This document shows positions 1 through 8,514 of a stretch of 64,000 nt of DNA, piece by piece. The notes under the pieces are model-generated. The model ran no database searches and had not been told where the DNA came from. It saw nothing but the letters and a program-made list of their open reading frames with translations. Every line of letters starts with the position of its first letter. Position 1 is the first letter of the stretch. The stretch is from Paenibacillus macerans (lineage in GTDB: Bacteria > Bacillota > Bacilli > Paenibacillales > Paenibacillaceae), in the NCBI RefSeq assembly GCF_023715465.1, contig NZ_JAMBOE010000011.1:124001-188000 (forward strand), read 5' to 3'. A program made the translations under genes and the position numbers.

Positions 1-1811
1 ACGGCTGCGGTTTCCGTCTCTTGAGCGGGCTCCGGCGCCAGCGTCTCCACGCTGTCCTCCTCGGCGAACAAAATCGGCGCGTCAAAGCCGGGCGTCGCCT
101 CAAATGGAATCCAGCCGTAGTCGCCAAAGTACAACTCCGCCCAGGAGTGGGCGTCGGCGTTGCTCACCGTGTAATCCCCGCTGATCCCCGGGTTTCGCAT
201 CATCATTTCTTCGCTCGGCTGGGTTCCCGGTGCATAACCCTTCACCCATCTGGCTGGAACCCCCAGCGACCGGGCCATGATCACCATCGCCGTCGAATAA
301 TAATCGCAGTAGCCCTCCTTGATTTCAAACAGAAAACCGTCGACGAAGTCGCTGCTTTCGCGCCGGGACAAATCCGGCTTATTCGTATATTCGAAGTTTT
401 GCCGCAAATAAGCCTGCAGCAGCTCCATTTTCTCATACGGCGTAACCCCTCCCGCCGTGACCTCCTGCGCCAGATCCTTCACCCGCTGCGGCAGGCTGTC
501 CGGAAGCTGCAAGTACTCCCTGTCCGGGGGCTCCGGATACAGCGTGTCATAATCGGCCTGCTTCAACTCCTGCAGTGGAATAAGCGGAATATTAGCCACA
601 ACCTTGTATTTTCGCGGGTAATCCGGCAAGTCGCCGGGATCGCGGTATCCGTTCCAGAACAGTTCGCCTTCCCGCCGGGCCCAGCGCATATCGGCAGACT
701 GCTGCCGGTCGTCCAGCAGCTCAACGCTCTCCATCGCGTAGCCGCCGAACAGCACCGGATATGCCTGGTCGGTGTTCATCGTAATGATTTGTTCAACCTG
801 CCTCGTCTCGATCTTACTTGGATGATCTGCGGCAAGCGGTTCAGCGGAGGGCGCTCCCCGATACCGCTCGGTTTGCCTCGGTTCATCCTCAAGATCGGCC
901 CAGCCTTTCCCCGAATAGATCCGGCGGGTTTCCCCGCGCCAATAAGACCTAACGGGCGTGGAAACCGACATGACCGGCTTATAGCTGAATTCGAAGCCGT
1001 CGCCCAAGTCTTTGTCGTCCCGGCTGTATCCGGACATGACTTCCTCCTGGGACACGACCGTTCCGGTGGTTTCAACAACACCCGCAAGCGGTGTTTCCGT
1101 ATCGCCCCCCGCTCCACCGCTTCGCTTGATCCAGGCCGTGTAAGGATCGGTCAGCGTCGGCGAAACCGCCGGCATGCTGATGCCGATCAGCAAGACGCAA
1201 GCAAACACGAGGGCGATGTTTACAGCAATCTTGATCGGCTGCCGCCGGAGCCGCTTCCATCCTTGCGGATATTTCAACCGGTACTCGTAAAAATGCCAGC
1301 TGGCCAGCCAGCCAAGTCCGGCAAAAACGAGCCAAGCGACATTGGACCATAGATAATAGGAAGTAAAGGAGTCCAAAATCGTGAAAGCCAGGAAATGCGC
1401 GGCCAGAAACAACAGGATGCGTTTACGGCCGACGACCAGCCGCACGGCCAGCTCCAGCAGCGCCCAAGCCGCCAGCGAAAACCAGATATACGGAACGAAC
1501 GAAAGCGCCATGCCGCGGATCTGATCGGGGAACAGCGGACCGTAAGGGACGTAAACGCCGTAGCCGGTCAAGACGATCCGCCATCCGGCGAGAACAAGTA
1601 CGATTTTGACCGTCCATTTCCAGGCCGACTTAATCGGCAGCAGCACTTCGATAAGCGCTATGGTTATGACGGTGACCGTGACCAGCGTGGTCGTGACTGA
1701 AAACCATATCGGCTCCGTAAAATCGATCCATTGCATGGCGATAACCGTAAGCCAGAGCATGACGAGCAGCCGGTACGAAAACCATTTCCAGTGCGGCGCC
1801 GCCGTCATCAT
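1..1811 (-). CDS. Membrane transglutaminase-like protein (TgpA/YebA type), partial
   Basis: The frame is open from an ATG at 1811 to the left edge, so the 3' end is missing; about 603 codons are visible. The first ~200 residues hold several hydrophobic membrane segments. A soluble domain follows and ends in a transglutaminase-like core: the Cys sits in EGYCDYYSTAM, the His in NADAHSWAELYF, and an acidic residue follows in GWIPFEATPGFD. This DUF3488/DUF4129-type protein normally carries a further C-terminal membrane segment and tail, which would lie outside the window. The start overlaps the DUF58 stop (ATGA type), so the two are translationally coupled. MoxR, DUF58 and transglutaminase form a widespread gene trio thought to act in assembly or processing of surface proteins; the substrate is unknown. 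Confidence 0.9.
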   Translation of the reverse strand, partial: MMTAAPHWKWFSYRLLVMLWLTVIAMQWIDFTEPIWFSVTTTLVTVTVITIALIEVLLPIKSAWKWTVKIVLVLAGWRIVLTGYGVYVPYGPLFPDQIRGMALSFVPYIWFSLAAWALLELAVRLVVGRKRILLFLAAHFLAFTILDSFTSYYLWSNVAWLVFAGLGWLASWHFYEYRLKYPQGWKRLRRQPIKIAVNIALVFACVLLIGISMPAVSPTLTDPYTAWIKRSGGAGGDTETPLAGVVETTGTVVSQEEVMSGYSRDDKDLGDGFEFSYKPVMSVSTPVRSYWRGETRRIYSGKGWADLEDEPRQTERYRGAPSAEPLAADHPSKIETRQVEQIITMNTDQAYPVLFGGYAMESVELLDDRQQSADMRWARREGELFWNGYRDPGDLPDYPRKYKVVANIPLIPLQELKQADYDTLYPEPPDREYLQLPDSLPQRVKDLAQEVTAGGVTPYEKMELLQAYLRQNFEYTNKPDLSRRESSDFVDGFLFEIKEGYCDYYSTAMVIMARSLGVPARWVKGYAPGTQPSEEMMMRNPGISGDYTVSNADAHSWAELYFGDYGWIPFEATPGFDAPILFAEEDSVETLAPEPAQETETAA

Positions 1812-3076
1812 AACCTCACCCCCCACATGGCTGCGGGCAGTTCGTCCAGGGAAGCGATCTTAACGCCCCGCAGTCCCCGCTCGTGAAGTGTCTGCTGCCA
1901 AGCGGAAGGCTGGTTTCGATTCGCCCGCGGATGAGCGGACGCGGAATGTTCCCGCCCGATTTGGATATGATACGGCACCATTTGCCGCATTTTGGCCCAA
2001 CGCATCATGTTCAGCGCTTTGTCATCGGCCAGCGGGCTGATAAGAATAAAAAACGCTCCCGGGGGAAACCATTCTTTATGCGATTCCAGCTTGTCGAGAG
2101 GGTTGCCGTAGCCGTCCGCGTCGATGTCCACAAGATGATGGATCATCTGTTGACGCTCCAGATAAGCTTCGGCGGGAGCAAAGAGGCGGAACATTTTTCC
2201 CATCGTGCCCATGCCCATGCTGATCCGCGCCCTTGCCCCATACTCCAGCAAAGAGGCGGCCGTCGACACGGCCAGTTCGAACTGGGCTGCATTTGCATAG
2301 CTGGCCATATGGGCATCGAGCAGCAAAATTGTCTTCGGCAGCGACTCATGCTCGAACTCCTTGGATTTCCACGCCCCGGTTTTGGCCGTAGCGTTCCAGT
2401 GAATCCGGGAAATCCGGTCGCCGTATACGTAATCGCGAACCCCGTTAATCTGCGTCGTTTCCCGCCGCGAAAGGGAGATGGCCGTTTCCGGCCCAGCCAA
2501 ACGCGAATTGCGGCTGTACAGCTCCCAATGCGGAATGAACACGGTGCGCGGCAAAATGCGGAACTCCCCGCCGGACTGAACCGTTCCCGTATGCTCCATC
2601 AATCCGAAAATATCCTCGGCACTGCAGGTCGTGCCGGCAAAGACGTATTTCCCCCGTTCAAGCGGAGGCGTCTTGTACACCAGCTCCGCGCGTCCGCGAA
2701 AATACGGGACCACGCTGTCTTCAAACGCCCAGGTGTCACCGTTGTGCCGCTTCAGCGTCTCGCGGATGACGAGGTACGGCAGCGGCATAAACGCCGGAAG
2801 CTGCAGCTGAAGCCTGACGAGCACCTGCCCGCCCGCTTGCAGCACCCCGCCGCGTTCTTCGAGCGCTAAATTTCTCGCCCCCCGGATCCGCTTGACACCG
2901 CCAAGCCCCCCGAGCGCCCAATAAGCGGCCAGTACCGATACCATCATCAACAACATAAACGAAGTTTTGCCGCCCTGAAACAAAACGTACAGGAGACAGA
3001 TCAGCCATACGGCGGCCACTCTCCAAAATTTCCGGGTGGCAAGCCCCGCTTTAACTCCTTCAAGAATCGCCCGCAT
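1808..3076 (-). CDS. DUF58 domain-containing protein (YeaD type)
   Basis: A 422-residue protein. Residues ~15-60 hold two hydrophobic segments separated by a short charged turn, anchoring it in the membrane. The DUF58 core follows, with the family signature RDYVYGDRISRIHWNATAK near residue 215, and the C-terminal half looks like a degenerate von Willebrand A fold. It starts 2 nt after the MoxR stop and its stop overlaps the transglutaminase start, so the three genes form one operon. DUF58 proteins are the usual partners of MoxR AAA+ ATPases, much as VWA proteins partner chelatase-type AAA+ enzymes. The biochemical role here is unknown. Confidence 0.9.
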   Translation of the reverse strand: MRAILEGVKAGLATRKFWRVAAVWLICLLYVLFQGGKTSFMLLMMVSVLAAYWALGGLGGVKRIRGARNLALEERGGVLQAGGQVLVRLQLQLPAFMPLPYLVIRETLKRHNGDTWAFEDSVVPYFRGRAELVYKTPPLERGKYVFAGTTCSAEDIFGLMEHTGTVQSGGEFRILPRTVFIPHWELYSRNSRLAGPETAISLSRRETTQINGVRDYVYGDRISRIHWNATAKTGAWKSKEFEHESLPKTILLLDAHMASYANAAQFELAVSTAASLLEYGARARISMGMGTMGKMFRLFAPAEAYLERQQMIHHLVDIDADGYGNPLDKLESHKEWFPPGAFFILISPLADDKALNMMRWAKMRQMVPYHIQIGREHSASAHPRANRNQPSAWQQTLHERGLRGVKIASLDELPAAMWGVRL

Positions 3077-3078
3077 AA

Positions 3079-4035
3079 TTACCGCCCTATGGAAACCGGC
3101 ACTTGAACCTGCCGCATGATTTGCTCCAGGACCTGGGCGGTATGGATTTGCCCCAACCGGGATTCCGGACGAAGCAAAATCCGGTGGCCAAGCACGTACG
3201 GCGCCAGCGTCTTGATGTCATCCGGCAGCACGTAATCCCGCTGCTGTAAAAAAGCGTACGCTTTGGCGGCCATCACGAAGGCCAGCGAAGCGCGCGGCGA
3301 AGCTCCGAGCAGCACATCCTGGTGCTCGCGCGTGCGGCGGACGATTTCCAGCAGGTAATCGGTCAGCGCTTCACTGATGTAAACATCGCGGATTTCGTGC
3401 TGAATGGCCGCGATTTCATCCATCGTCGTCACCGGCTGCAGCTGATCGACCGGCTGCCCCTGGCTGTGGGAGCGGAGCATCGTTTTTTCGGTGGCCGCAT
3501 CGGGGTAACCGAGCCCGATCTTCAGCATGAACCGGTCCAATTGAGCCTCGGGAAGCATATAAGTCCCTTCGAAATCGATCGGGTTCTGGGTTGCGCACAG
3601 CATGAAAGGCCGAGGCAGCTCATAGGTGAGGCCGTCGGCGGTCACGCTGCGCTCCTCCATCACCTCGAGCAGCGCGGACTGTGTTTTAGTGGTCGCGCGG
3701 TTGATTTCGTCGGCCAGCAAAATATTGGTCATGACCGGCCCGGGCCGGAATACGAAGCGTTCCTCATGGGGATGAAACACCGAGACGCCCGTGATATCGC
3801 TGGGCAAAATGTCGGGATTGCATTGAATCCGCCGGTAATCGCCGCGCATGGACTTGGCCAGTGCTTTGATCAGCTGCGTTTTCCCCGTACCCGGGACATC
3901 CTCGATTAATACATGTCCGCCGGCAAGCAGCGCGGAGAGCAGGAGATGGATTTCAAAGGATTTTCCTAAAATGCAAGATTCTAAATTGTTCTTTACTGCG
4001 GTCAAAGTTCGTATCGATTGCTCTTGAACGGGCAC
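3079..4035 (-). CDS. MoxR-family AAA+ ATPase
   Basis: A 318-residue AAA+ ATPase. Visible motifs are Walker A in EDVPGTGKTQLIKAL, Walker B in NILLADEINRATTKTQ, sensor 1 around MLCATQNPIDFEGTY, and the MoxR lid domain after ~residue 215 (LLGASPRASLAF). I chose the GTG at 4035 because GGGAGG lies about 7 nt upstream; the longer frame from 4119 has an unconserved leader without a binding site. It is the first gene of the MoxR-DUF58-transglutaminase operon. MoxR ATPases are thought to act as chaperones that mature their VWA or DUF58 partners. The ~100 bp upstream gap separates it from the end of the spoVA operon. Confidence 0.92.
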   Translation of the reverse strand: MPVQEQSIRTLTAVKNNLESCILGKSFEIHLLLSALLAGGHVLIEDVPGTGKTQLIKALAKSMRGDYRRIQCNPDILPSDITGVSVFHPHEERFVFRPGPVMTNILLADEINRATTKTQSALLEVMEERSVTADGLTYELPRPFMLCATQNPIDFEGTYMLPEAQLDRFMLKIGLGYPDAATEKTMLRSHSQGQPVDQLQPVTTMDEIAAIQHEIRDVYISEALTDYLLEIVRRTREHQDVLLGASPRASLAFVMAAKAYAFLQQRDYVLPDDIKTLAPYVLGHRILLRPESRLGQIHTAQVLEQIMRQVQVPVSIGR

Positions 4036-4141
4036 GTGTCTTTCCCTCCCAAATAGAACCTGTATATATCTACCTATTCTACATGAAGATAGATTGAGAG
4101 TACACTCACCTGCCCGCAAAAGCCGGGTTGCTATTTATTTC

Positions 4142-4492
4142 CTAACCTTTTGGCCGGACGACCAACGCCGCCAGGAAGGAGAAGATGATCGCTGAAGAAA
4201 TCCCTGCGCTGGTCACTTCGAATATGCCGGTAATGACCCCGATCCAGCCCTCTTGCGAAAGCTCGGTCAGCGCCCCGTGAACCAGGGAGTTCCCGAAGCT
4301 GGTGATCGGCACGGAAGCCCCTGCTCCGGCGAATTTGACAAGCGGATCGTACCAGCCTAACCCATCCATGATCGCCCCCACCACGACCAGCGTGCTCATC
4401 GTATGCGCTGGCGTCAATTTAAACACATCGAACATCAGCTGGCCGACAACGCAGATCAGCCCTCCGACCACAAACGCCCATACATAAATCAT
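4142..4492 (-). CDS. spoVAE: Stage V sporulation protein AE (DPA uptake channel subunit)
   Basis: A 116-residue integral membrane protein with about four hydrophobic segments and the SpoVAC/SpoVAEb signature GAGASVPITSFGNSLVHGAL. It forms part of the SpoVA complex that moves Ca2+-dipicolinate across the inner spore membrane during sporulation and germination. AAGGAGG lies 10 nt before the ATG, and the ATG overlaps the spoVAD stop (ATGA). The longer upstream reading frame lies inside spoVAD and is not used. SpoVAE resembles SpoVAC upstream, in keeping with their common ancestry. Its length fits the family. Confidence 0.95.
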   Translation of the reverse strand: MIYVWAFVVGGLICVVGQLMFDVFKLTPAHTMSTLVVVGAIMDGLGWYDPLVKFAGAGASVPITSFGNSLVHGALTELSQEGWIGVITGIFEVTSAGISSAIIFSFLAALVVRPKG

Positions 4493-5511
4493 GATTCGTT
4501 TTCCTCCTTTTCCAAAGCGACCGCATGGGCAATGCATGGAATGCTCTCCCCCTGCTGATAAGATAGCGGGGACAAAAGCGCTCCGGTGGCAACGACCAGT
4601 ACGCGGTTTAGCTCCTTGTTTTTTAATTTTTGCAAAATCGAACCGTAGGTAACCACGGCAGAACACCCGCAGCCGCTGCCTCCGGCCATGACGAAAGGCT
4701 GTTTGTCGCGGTCGTAGATCATCAGCCCGCAATCGTTAAATTCCGTTTTGTCCATCCGGACGCCGTCTTTAGCCAGAATATCCTGGACGATAGCATGTCC
4801 GACCGACGCAAGGTCCCCGGTGACGATCAAATCATAATCCTCCGGCCCCCGCCCGGTATCGCGGAAATGGGAAACGAGCGTATCCGCGGCCGCGGGCGCC
4901 ATCGCTGCTCCCATGTTAAACGGGTCTTTCACGCCGAGGTCCTGAATGCGGCCAATCGTGGCATGCGTGACCCGCGGTCCCTTTCCCTCAGAAGACACGA
5001 TAGCGCACCCCGACCCGGTTATCGTATACTGGGCCGTTGCCGGCTTCTGCGAGCCGTATTCCGTCGGATAACGGAACTGCTTCTCCACCGTGCAGTTATG
5101 GCTTACCGTGCCGGCCATCACGTATCGTCCGGCTCCGCTATCGGCAATCAGCGCGGCCAGCGCCAAACTCTCCATAGAAGTGGAGCAGGCGCCAAAGACG
5201 CCGAGATACGGGGCGGCGATGGCCCTGGCCGCAAAGGTGGCGGAAATGATCTGATTCATCAAATCGCCGCCGACAAAGCAGGACAGTTCTTCCCGGGCGA
5301 TGCCCGCGTTGACCAGAGCAAGGGCGGAGGCATGCTCGAGCAGCTTGCGTTCGGCTTTCTCCCACGTCTTCTCGTCGATTTCCAAATTGTCGTACACGAA
5401 ATCAAAGGTACCGCCCAGCGGTCCGCCTCCTTCCTCAGGACCCACGACCGTGGCCGCCCCGACGATGGCCGGTTTGGATCGGAACTCCCATGTTTGTGCG
5501 CCGATAAGCAT
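4489..5511 (-). CDS. spoVAD: Stage V sporulation protein AD (DPA-binding)
   Basis: A 340-residue soluble protein with a thiolase-like fold. The motifs GVFGACSTSMESLALAA and GGSGCGCSAVVTYGS are typical of SpoVAD, which binds dipicolinic acid and sits on the outer face of the inner spore membrane with SpoVAC and SpoVAE. The ATG overlaps the spoVAC stop by one base (TGATG), with a strong GGAGGGAGG site before it. The length matches the family. Expression in the forespore under sigma-G is expected from family knowledge; I could not place a convincing sigma-G promoter upstream of spoVAC. Confidence 0.97.
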   Translation of the reverse strand: MLIGAQTWEFRSKPAIVGAATVVGPEEGGGPLGGTFDFVYDNLEIDEKTWEKAERKLLEHASALALVNAGIAREELSCFVGGDLMNQIISATFAARAIAAPYLGVFGACSTSMESLALAALIADSGAGRYVMAGTVSHNCTVEKQFRYPTEYGSQKPATAQYTITGSGCAIVSSEGKGPRVTHATIGRIQDLGVKDPFNMGAAMAPAAADTLVSHFRDTGRGPEDYDLIVTGDLASVGHAIVQDILAKDGVRMDKTEFNDCGLMIYDRDKQPFVMAGGSGCGCSAVVTYGSILQKLKNKELNRVLVVATGALLSPLSYQQGESIPCIAHAVALEKEENES

Positions 5512-6011
5512 CAGTGGCCTCCCTCCAAACCGAAAATCGCATAAATCACCCCTACGACGAAAGCGGCCACCACGCCAAACACGACCACCGATCCCGCCAG
5601 TTTGAACATATTGGCCCCTACGCCAAGCACCAGCCCTTCCGCTCGGGATTCGATGGCAGAGGAGCACATCGAGTTGGCGAAGCCCGTCACGGGAACGGCG
5701 GTGCCTGCCCCGGCCCATTGCGCGATTTTATCGTACACCCCAAGCGAGGTGAGAATGACGGAAATCAAAATCAGCACGGCGACGGTCGGGCTGCTCGCTT
5801 CCCTGGAAGTCATCCCGGCAAACGTCATGAACAACTGCTGGATACCTTGTCCGACTAGGCAAATGAAACCGCCGACCAGAAAAGCTTTAAGGCAATTGCC
5901 CCAAATGTTCGGCTTTGGCTTATGCCCATCGGCAACCTGCTTGTACTCCTCTTCCGTCAGCAGCAGATGGTTCAGCTTTACCCGGGCGCCCGGTTTACTT
6001 TTTGTTGGCAA
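5511..6011 (-). CDS. spoVAC: Stage V sporulation protein AC (DPA channel)
   Basis: A 166-residue membrane protein: a short polar N-terminus, then PNIWGNCLKAFLVGGFICL and about four more hydrophobic segments, with the signature GAGTAVPVTGFANSMCSSA. SpoVAC is the mechanosensitive DPA channel subunit of the SpoVA complex. The TTG at 6011 was chosen because AAAGGAGG lies 7 nt upstream and the protein then begins where the family does; the longer frame to 6287 has an unrelated leader crossing a terminator hairpin. It is the first gene of the spoVAC-AD-AE operon, whose genes overlap at both junctions. Confidence 0.93.
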   Translation of the reverse strand: MPTKSKPGARVKLNHLLLTEEEYKQVADGHKPKPNIWGNCLKAFLVGGFICLVGQGIQQLFMTFAGMTSREASSPTVAVLILISVILTSLGVYDKIAQWAGAGTAVPVTGFANSMCSSAIESRAEGLVLGVGANMFKLAGSVVVFGVVAAFVVGVIYAIFGLEGGH

Positions 6012-6125
6012 ACGGTATCCCTCCTTTTTCTGCTCATGCCTTATAAGCACGGTATATTCATTATTTGTCAGTACCCGGCTTGTTATGTTTGGTAAATCAT
6101 CCATAGCACAGCGGCAACAAAACAA

Positions 6126-6153
6126 AACCCGCCCAAGATCGCTTAGGCGGGTT
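6126..6153 (-). terminator. Rho-independent terminator after the microprotein gene
   Basis: Read on the minus strand this is a 12-bp stem (AACCCGCC with GGCGGGTT, plus four inner pairs including one G-U) with a 4-nt loop, followed by TTTTGTTTTGTT. It follows the small ORF at 6227-6307 and precedes spoVAC, so it isolates the spoVA operon from upstream minus-strand transcription. Confidence 0.8.
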
Positions 6154-6226
6154 CGGGACACCGGGCATTGGGTAAAAATGATTAGCGTAGTCAACGGAAC
6201 TGGCGTCCAAGGCGTCCTATTTGTTT

Positions 6227-6307
6227 TTAAAAAAGAAGTAGAAGAATGATGACCAACAGGATAAAAAGAAGACAGATCAACAGCCAATCCATGGAGCGGC
6301 GTTCCAT
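6227..6307 (-). CDS. 26-residue hydrophobic microprotein
   Basis: This ORF encodes MERRSMDWLLICLLFILLVI followed by LLLLF-type residues, a single predicted membrane helix after a short basic N-terminus. It has a strong GGGAGG site 7 nt before the ATG and a clean terminator about 75 nt after its stop, so it looks like a real transcription unit despite its size. I do not recognise a family. Small single-helix membrane proteins of this kind, such as the YjcZ group, are common in spore formers, and the neighbouring spoVA operon suggests a sporulation role, but this is inference. The M42 peptidase is divergent, starting 186 bp away. Confidence 0.55.
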   Translation of the reverse strand: MERRSMDWLLICLLFILLVIILLLLF

Positions 6308-6492
6308 TTTGTTGCCTCCCTTATTTGGCCCCTTGCTTGCTGCAGTATATGCATCGCTAAGGGTTTGGTGCTTGGCCCGGCGGCAAAAGAACAGGCCTTT
6401 TCAGGCGCGTGGACAATCGGAACAAGGTAGTTCATACTAAGTAAAGAGTGTTCGACATTGCCATTTACAGGAAAAAAAAGGAGAGAAACCAG

Positions 6493-7566
6493 ATGAATGA
6501 AAAAACACAGCAGTTGTTTAAACAGCTGACTGAATTTCCGGCAGCCCCCGGGTTTGAGCGGGAGCTGCGCGCTTTCGTTAAGGATAAAATATCCCTTTAT
6601 ACAGAGGAGTTCGTTCAGGACCGGCTTGGCAGTTTGTTTGGGGTTCTGCGCGGCGACGAGCAGGGACCACGGGTCATGGTCGCCGGGCATTTTGACGAGG
6701 TAGGCTTTATGACCACCGGCATCAGCGATAACGGGATGGTGTATTTTCAGCCGCTCGGGGGCTGGTGGAGCCAGGCGGTATTGGCGCAGCGCCTGCAGAT
6801 CATTACGCCGAAAGGGAAGATCGTCGGCGTGGTCGGATCGACGCCTCCCCACCTGCTGGATGAAGCCCAGCGCAGCAAGCCGGTCGATTTAAAATCGATG
6901 TACCTGGATATCGGTGCCGACAGCCGCGAGGAAGCGGAAGCAGCCGGCGTGCAGATCGGGCAGCAAATTTTGCCGATTTGCGAATTTACGCCGCTCGTCA
7001 ACCCGAAAAAAATCATGGCCAAGGCCTGGGATAACCGGTACGGCGTCGGTTTGGCGATCGAGCTGTTGGAAGCTTTGCATCAGGAAAAACTGCCCAACGT
7101 GTTGTACTGCGGAGCCAATGTACAGGAGGAGCTAGGCACGCGGGGAGCGCGCACGGCGGCCAATCTGATCCAGCCGGACATCTTTTTTGCGCTGGACGCC
7201 AGCGCGGCAAACGATATGACCGGCGACAAACGCGCCTTCGGCAAGCTGGGCGAAGGGGCGCTGCTGCGGGTATTCGACCCGACGATGCTGACGCACCGGG
7301 GGCTGGTGGAATATATCCGGGACACGGCGGATACGCACCGTATCAAATACCAATATTTTGTATCTACGGGCGGAACCGACGCCGGCCCGGTACATCTGAG
7401 CGGCATCGGCGTACCTTCGGGCGTGATTGGCATCTGCTCGCGGTACATCCACACCTCGTCGTCCATCATCCATACCGACGACTACGCGGCCGCCAAGGAG
7501 CTGCTGATCCGCTTAGTCAAAGGGCTTGACCGCACTACGCTGGCCACCATCCTGGAACAGAGCTAG
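6493..7566 (+). CDS. M42 family metallopeptidase (glutamyl/deblocking aminopeptidase type)
   Basis: A 357-residue dinuclear-metal aminopeptidase. The metal ligand and catalytic motifs of M42 are present: AGHFDEVGFM near residue 67, KAWDNRYGVGLA near 177, VQEELGTRGA near 210 and the late IHTSSSIIHTDDYAA near 328. Family members form large TET-like assemblies and trim peptides; some were once annotated as endoglucanases. A GGAGAG site lies about 9 nt before the ATG at 6493. It is a single gene, divergent from the microprotein, and is followed by a repeat-rich gap of almost 950 bp. Confidence 0.92.
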   Translation: MNEKTQQLFKQLTEFPAAPGFERELRAFVKDKISLYTEEFVQDRLGSLFGVLRGDEQGPRVMVAGHFDEVGFMTTGISDNGMVYFQPLGGWWSQAVLAQRLQIITPKGKIVGVVGSTPPHLLDEAQRSKPVDLKSMYLDIGADSREEAEAAGVQIGQQILPICEFTPLVNPKKIMAKAWDNRYGVGLAIELLEALHQEKLPNVLYCGANVQEELGTRGARTAANLIQPDIFFALDASAANDMTGDKRAFGKLGEGALLRVFDPTMLTHRGLVEYIRDTADTHRIKYQYFVSTGGTDAGPVHLSGIGVPSGVIGICSRYIHTSSSIIHTDDYAAAKELLIRLVKGLDRTTLATILEQS

Positions 7567-7689
7567 TAGAACGGTCGAAGCGCTGCTTTACCTAACGCTT
7601 GGCTGTTAGGCGAACTTCTTGTTTGACTTGACCATCCGTCCGGTGAGCTTTATTTTCGCTTAATCAAGCCGATGAGCTCCCCGCCGCAT

Positions 7690-7881
7690 CCTAACGTAAC
7701 GGACTGGAGCGCCGCTATTTCGGCGAAATCGCGGGCTTTTTGAACCTAACGGACACCAGAGACCTTATTGGGCTTGTAAAGGCGCTTTTTTAGCCATTTT
7801 CGCGCAAATAAGAGCTCTCTGGTCCGTTAGAAATTGAAACTCCGCTTTTTGGGGCAAATAAGGTCGCTCAGGTCCGTTAGC
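7690..7881. repeat. Family A interspersed repeat (two forward and two inverted units)
   Basis: Four degenerate ~45-50 bp units: two begin TAACGGAC and run into CCTTATT or GCTATTT, and two inverted ones run AAATAAG...GGTCCGTTAG. Together they form a large imperfect palindrome. The same architecture recurs at 17899, 18220 and 37143. There is no convincing ORF, so it is probably a non-coding repeat element in the gap after the peptidase gene. Confidence 0.75.
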
Positions 7882-7890
7882 CGCTACGGG

Positions 7891-7934
7891 GTTGCGGTGG
7901 GTTCACGGTTGCGGTGGGTTCACGGTTGCGGTGG
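7891..7934. repeat. 17-bp tandem repeat
   Basis: The unit GTTGCGGTGGGTTCACG occurs twice in full and a third time in part, directly after the family A element. No function is apparent. Confidence 0.8.
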
Positions 7935-8119
7935 TTCTACGTCAGCGGCCACCCCAGCCGTATATGGCAGGTCAGCTATCAATGCTTCGAATCTAAAAAT
8001 GGGATATATAGTTCTTTTATCCCATCAATCCCATATTTTCCCTCTCCATCTAGAACCATAGACACCCGCCGCTAGTCCTCTATTTTTGAAAATTTTTTGA
8101 ATTTACCGAAAAATTTTAT

Positions 8120-8146
8120 GAAAAATCAAGACCTGCCCTCCGATAT
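8120..8146 (+). promoter_or_regulatory. Candidate sigma-D (sigma-28) promoter
   Basis: GAAA, 15 nt, then TCCGATAT. Bacillus sigma-D promoters follow TAAA-N15-GCCGATAT, so this matches 10 of 12 positions at the right spacing. It lies about 80 bp upstream of the c-di-GMP aptamer and would place the chemotaxis operon in the motility regulon. Seen by eye only. Confidence 0.5.
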
Positions 8147-8224
8147 AAGTATTATATTCCTAAAATGTGGGAGTGCCGCGACCTCAATCTCCCATCATTC
8201 ACAAACAAATACAAGGAATAAGAT

Positions 8225-8310
8225 GTAAATCGCAAACCTGTCCGAAAGGCAGGGACGCAAAGCCACGGGTCTAAAATTCTTAACAGAATCATGACCGCCG
8301 GGATGCCAAC
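8225..8310 (+). promoter_or_regulatory. Cyclic di-GMP-I (GEMM) riboswitch aptamer
   Basis: The leader shows the hallmark GEMM-I elements in order: GCAAACC, a short stem closed by a GAAA tetraloop (CCTGTCC GAAA GGCAGG), the core GGGACGCAAAGCC, then CGGGTCTAAA leading to a second arm (ATTCT/AGAAT) and the closing GACCGCCGGGATGCC. The tetraloop and the opposite arm are what dock in solved GEMM structures. An intrinsic terminator follows about 30 nt downstream, so control of transcription is likely. The regulated gene is the chemotaxis transducer at 8515, a common target class for this riboswitch. Whether c-di-GMP turns it on or off cannot be read from the sequence. Confidence 0.88.
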
Positions 8311-8341
8311 CTTATGCTGAACCTTGGGCTTGTTGGCCGCC

Positions 8342-8370
8342 GGACTTTCTTCGCGAAAGTTCTTTTTTTT
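8342..8370 (+). terminator. Riboswitch expression-platform terminator
   Basis: An 8-bp stem (GGACTTTC with GAAAGTTC, one G-U pair) with loop TTCGC is followed by eight T. Its position between the aptamer and the coding region fits a transcription attenuator controlled by the GEMM aptamer. Confidence 0.82.
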
Positions 8371-8514
8371 GCTTCATTTGGGCTTTGGGGCTGCTTACAT
8401 CGTCGCGGCAAGTTACGGGCAAGGAGGGGACCTGCTTCCAAAAAGTAAAAACGGCGAAACACGGAAAACGGCAGCTGCTAAGGGAAATAGAGTGACGGCA
8501 AAGGAGTAAGTAAC

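Noticed and set aside
21..1352. A 443-codon open frame on the plus strand
   Set aside because: It lies opposite the transglutaminase gene, whose minus-strand frame has clear catalytic motifs. The plus-strand translation is Arg/Pro/His-rich and without family features.
5900..6130. A sigma-G promoter for spoVAC
   Set aside because: I looked for a GCATR-type -35 and a CATNNTA-type -10 at proper spacing upstream of 6011 and found only weak partial matches.
8324..8509. A 61-codon ORF between the riboswitch and the transducer
   Set aside because: It starts before the terminator hairpin and runs through it, has no convincing binding site and no family features. It is most likely untranslated leader.
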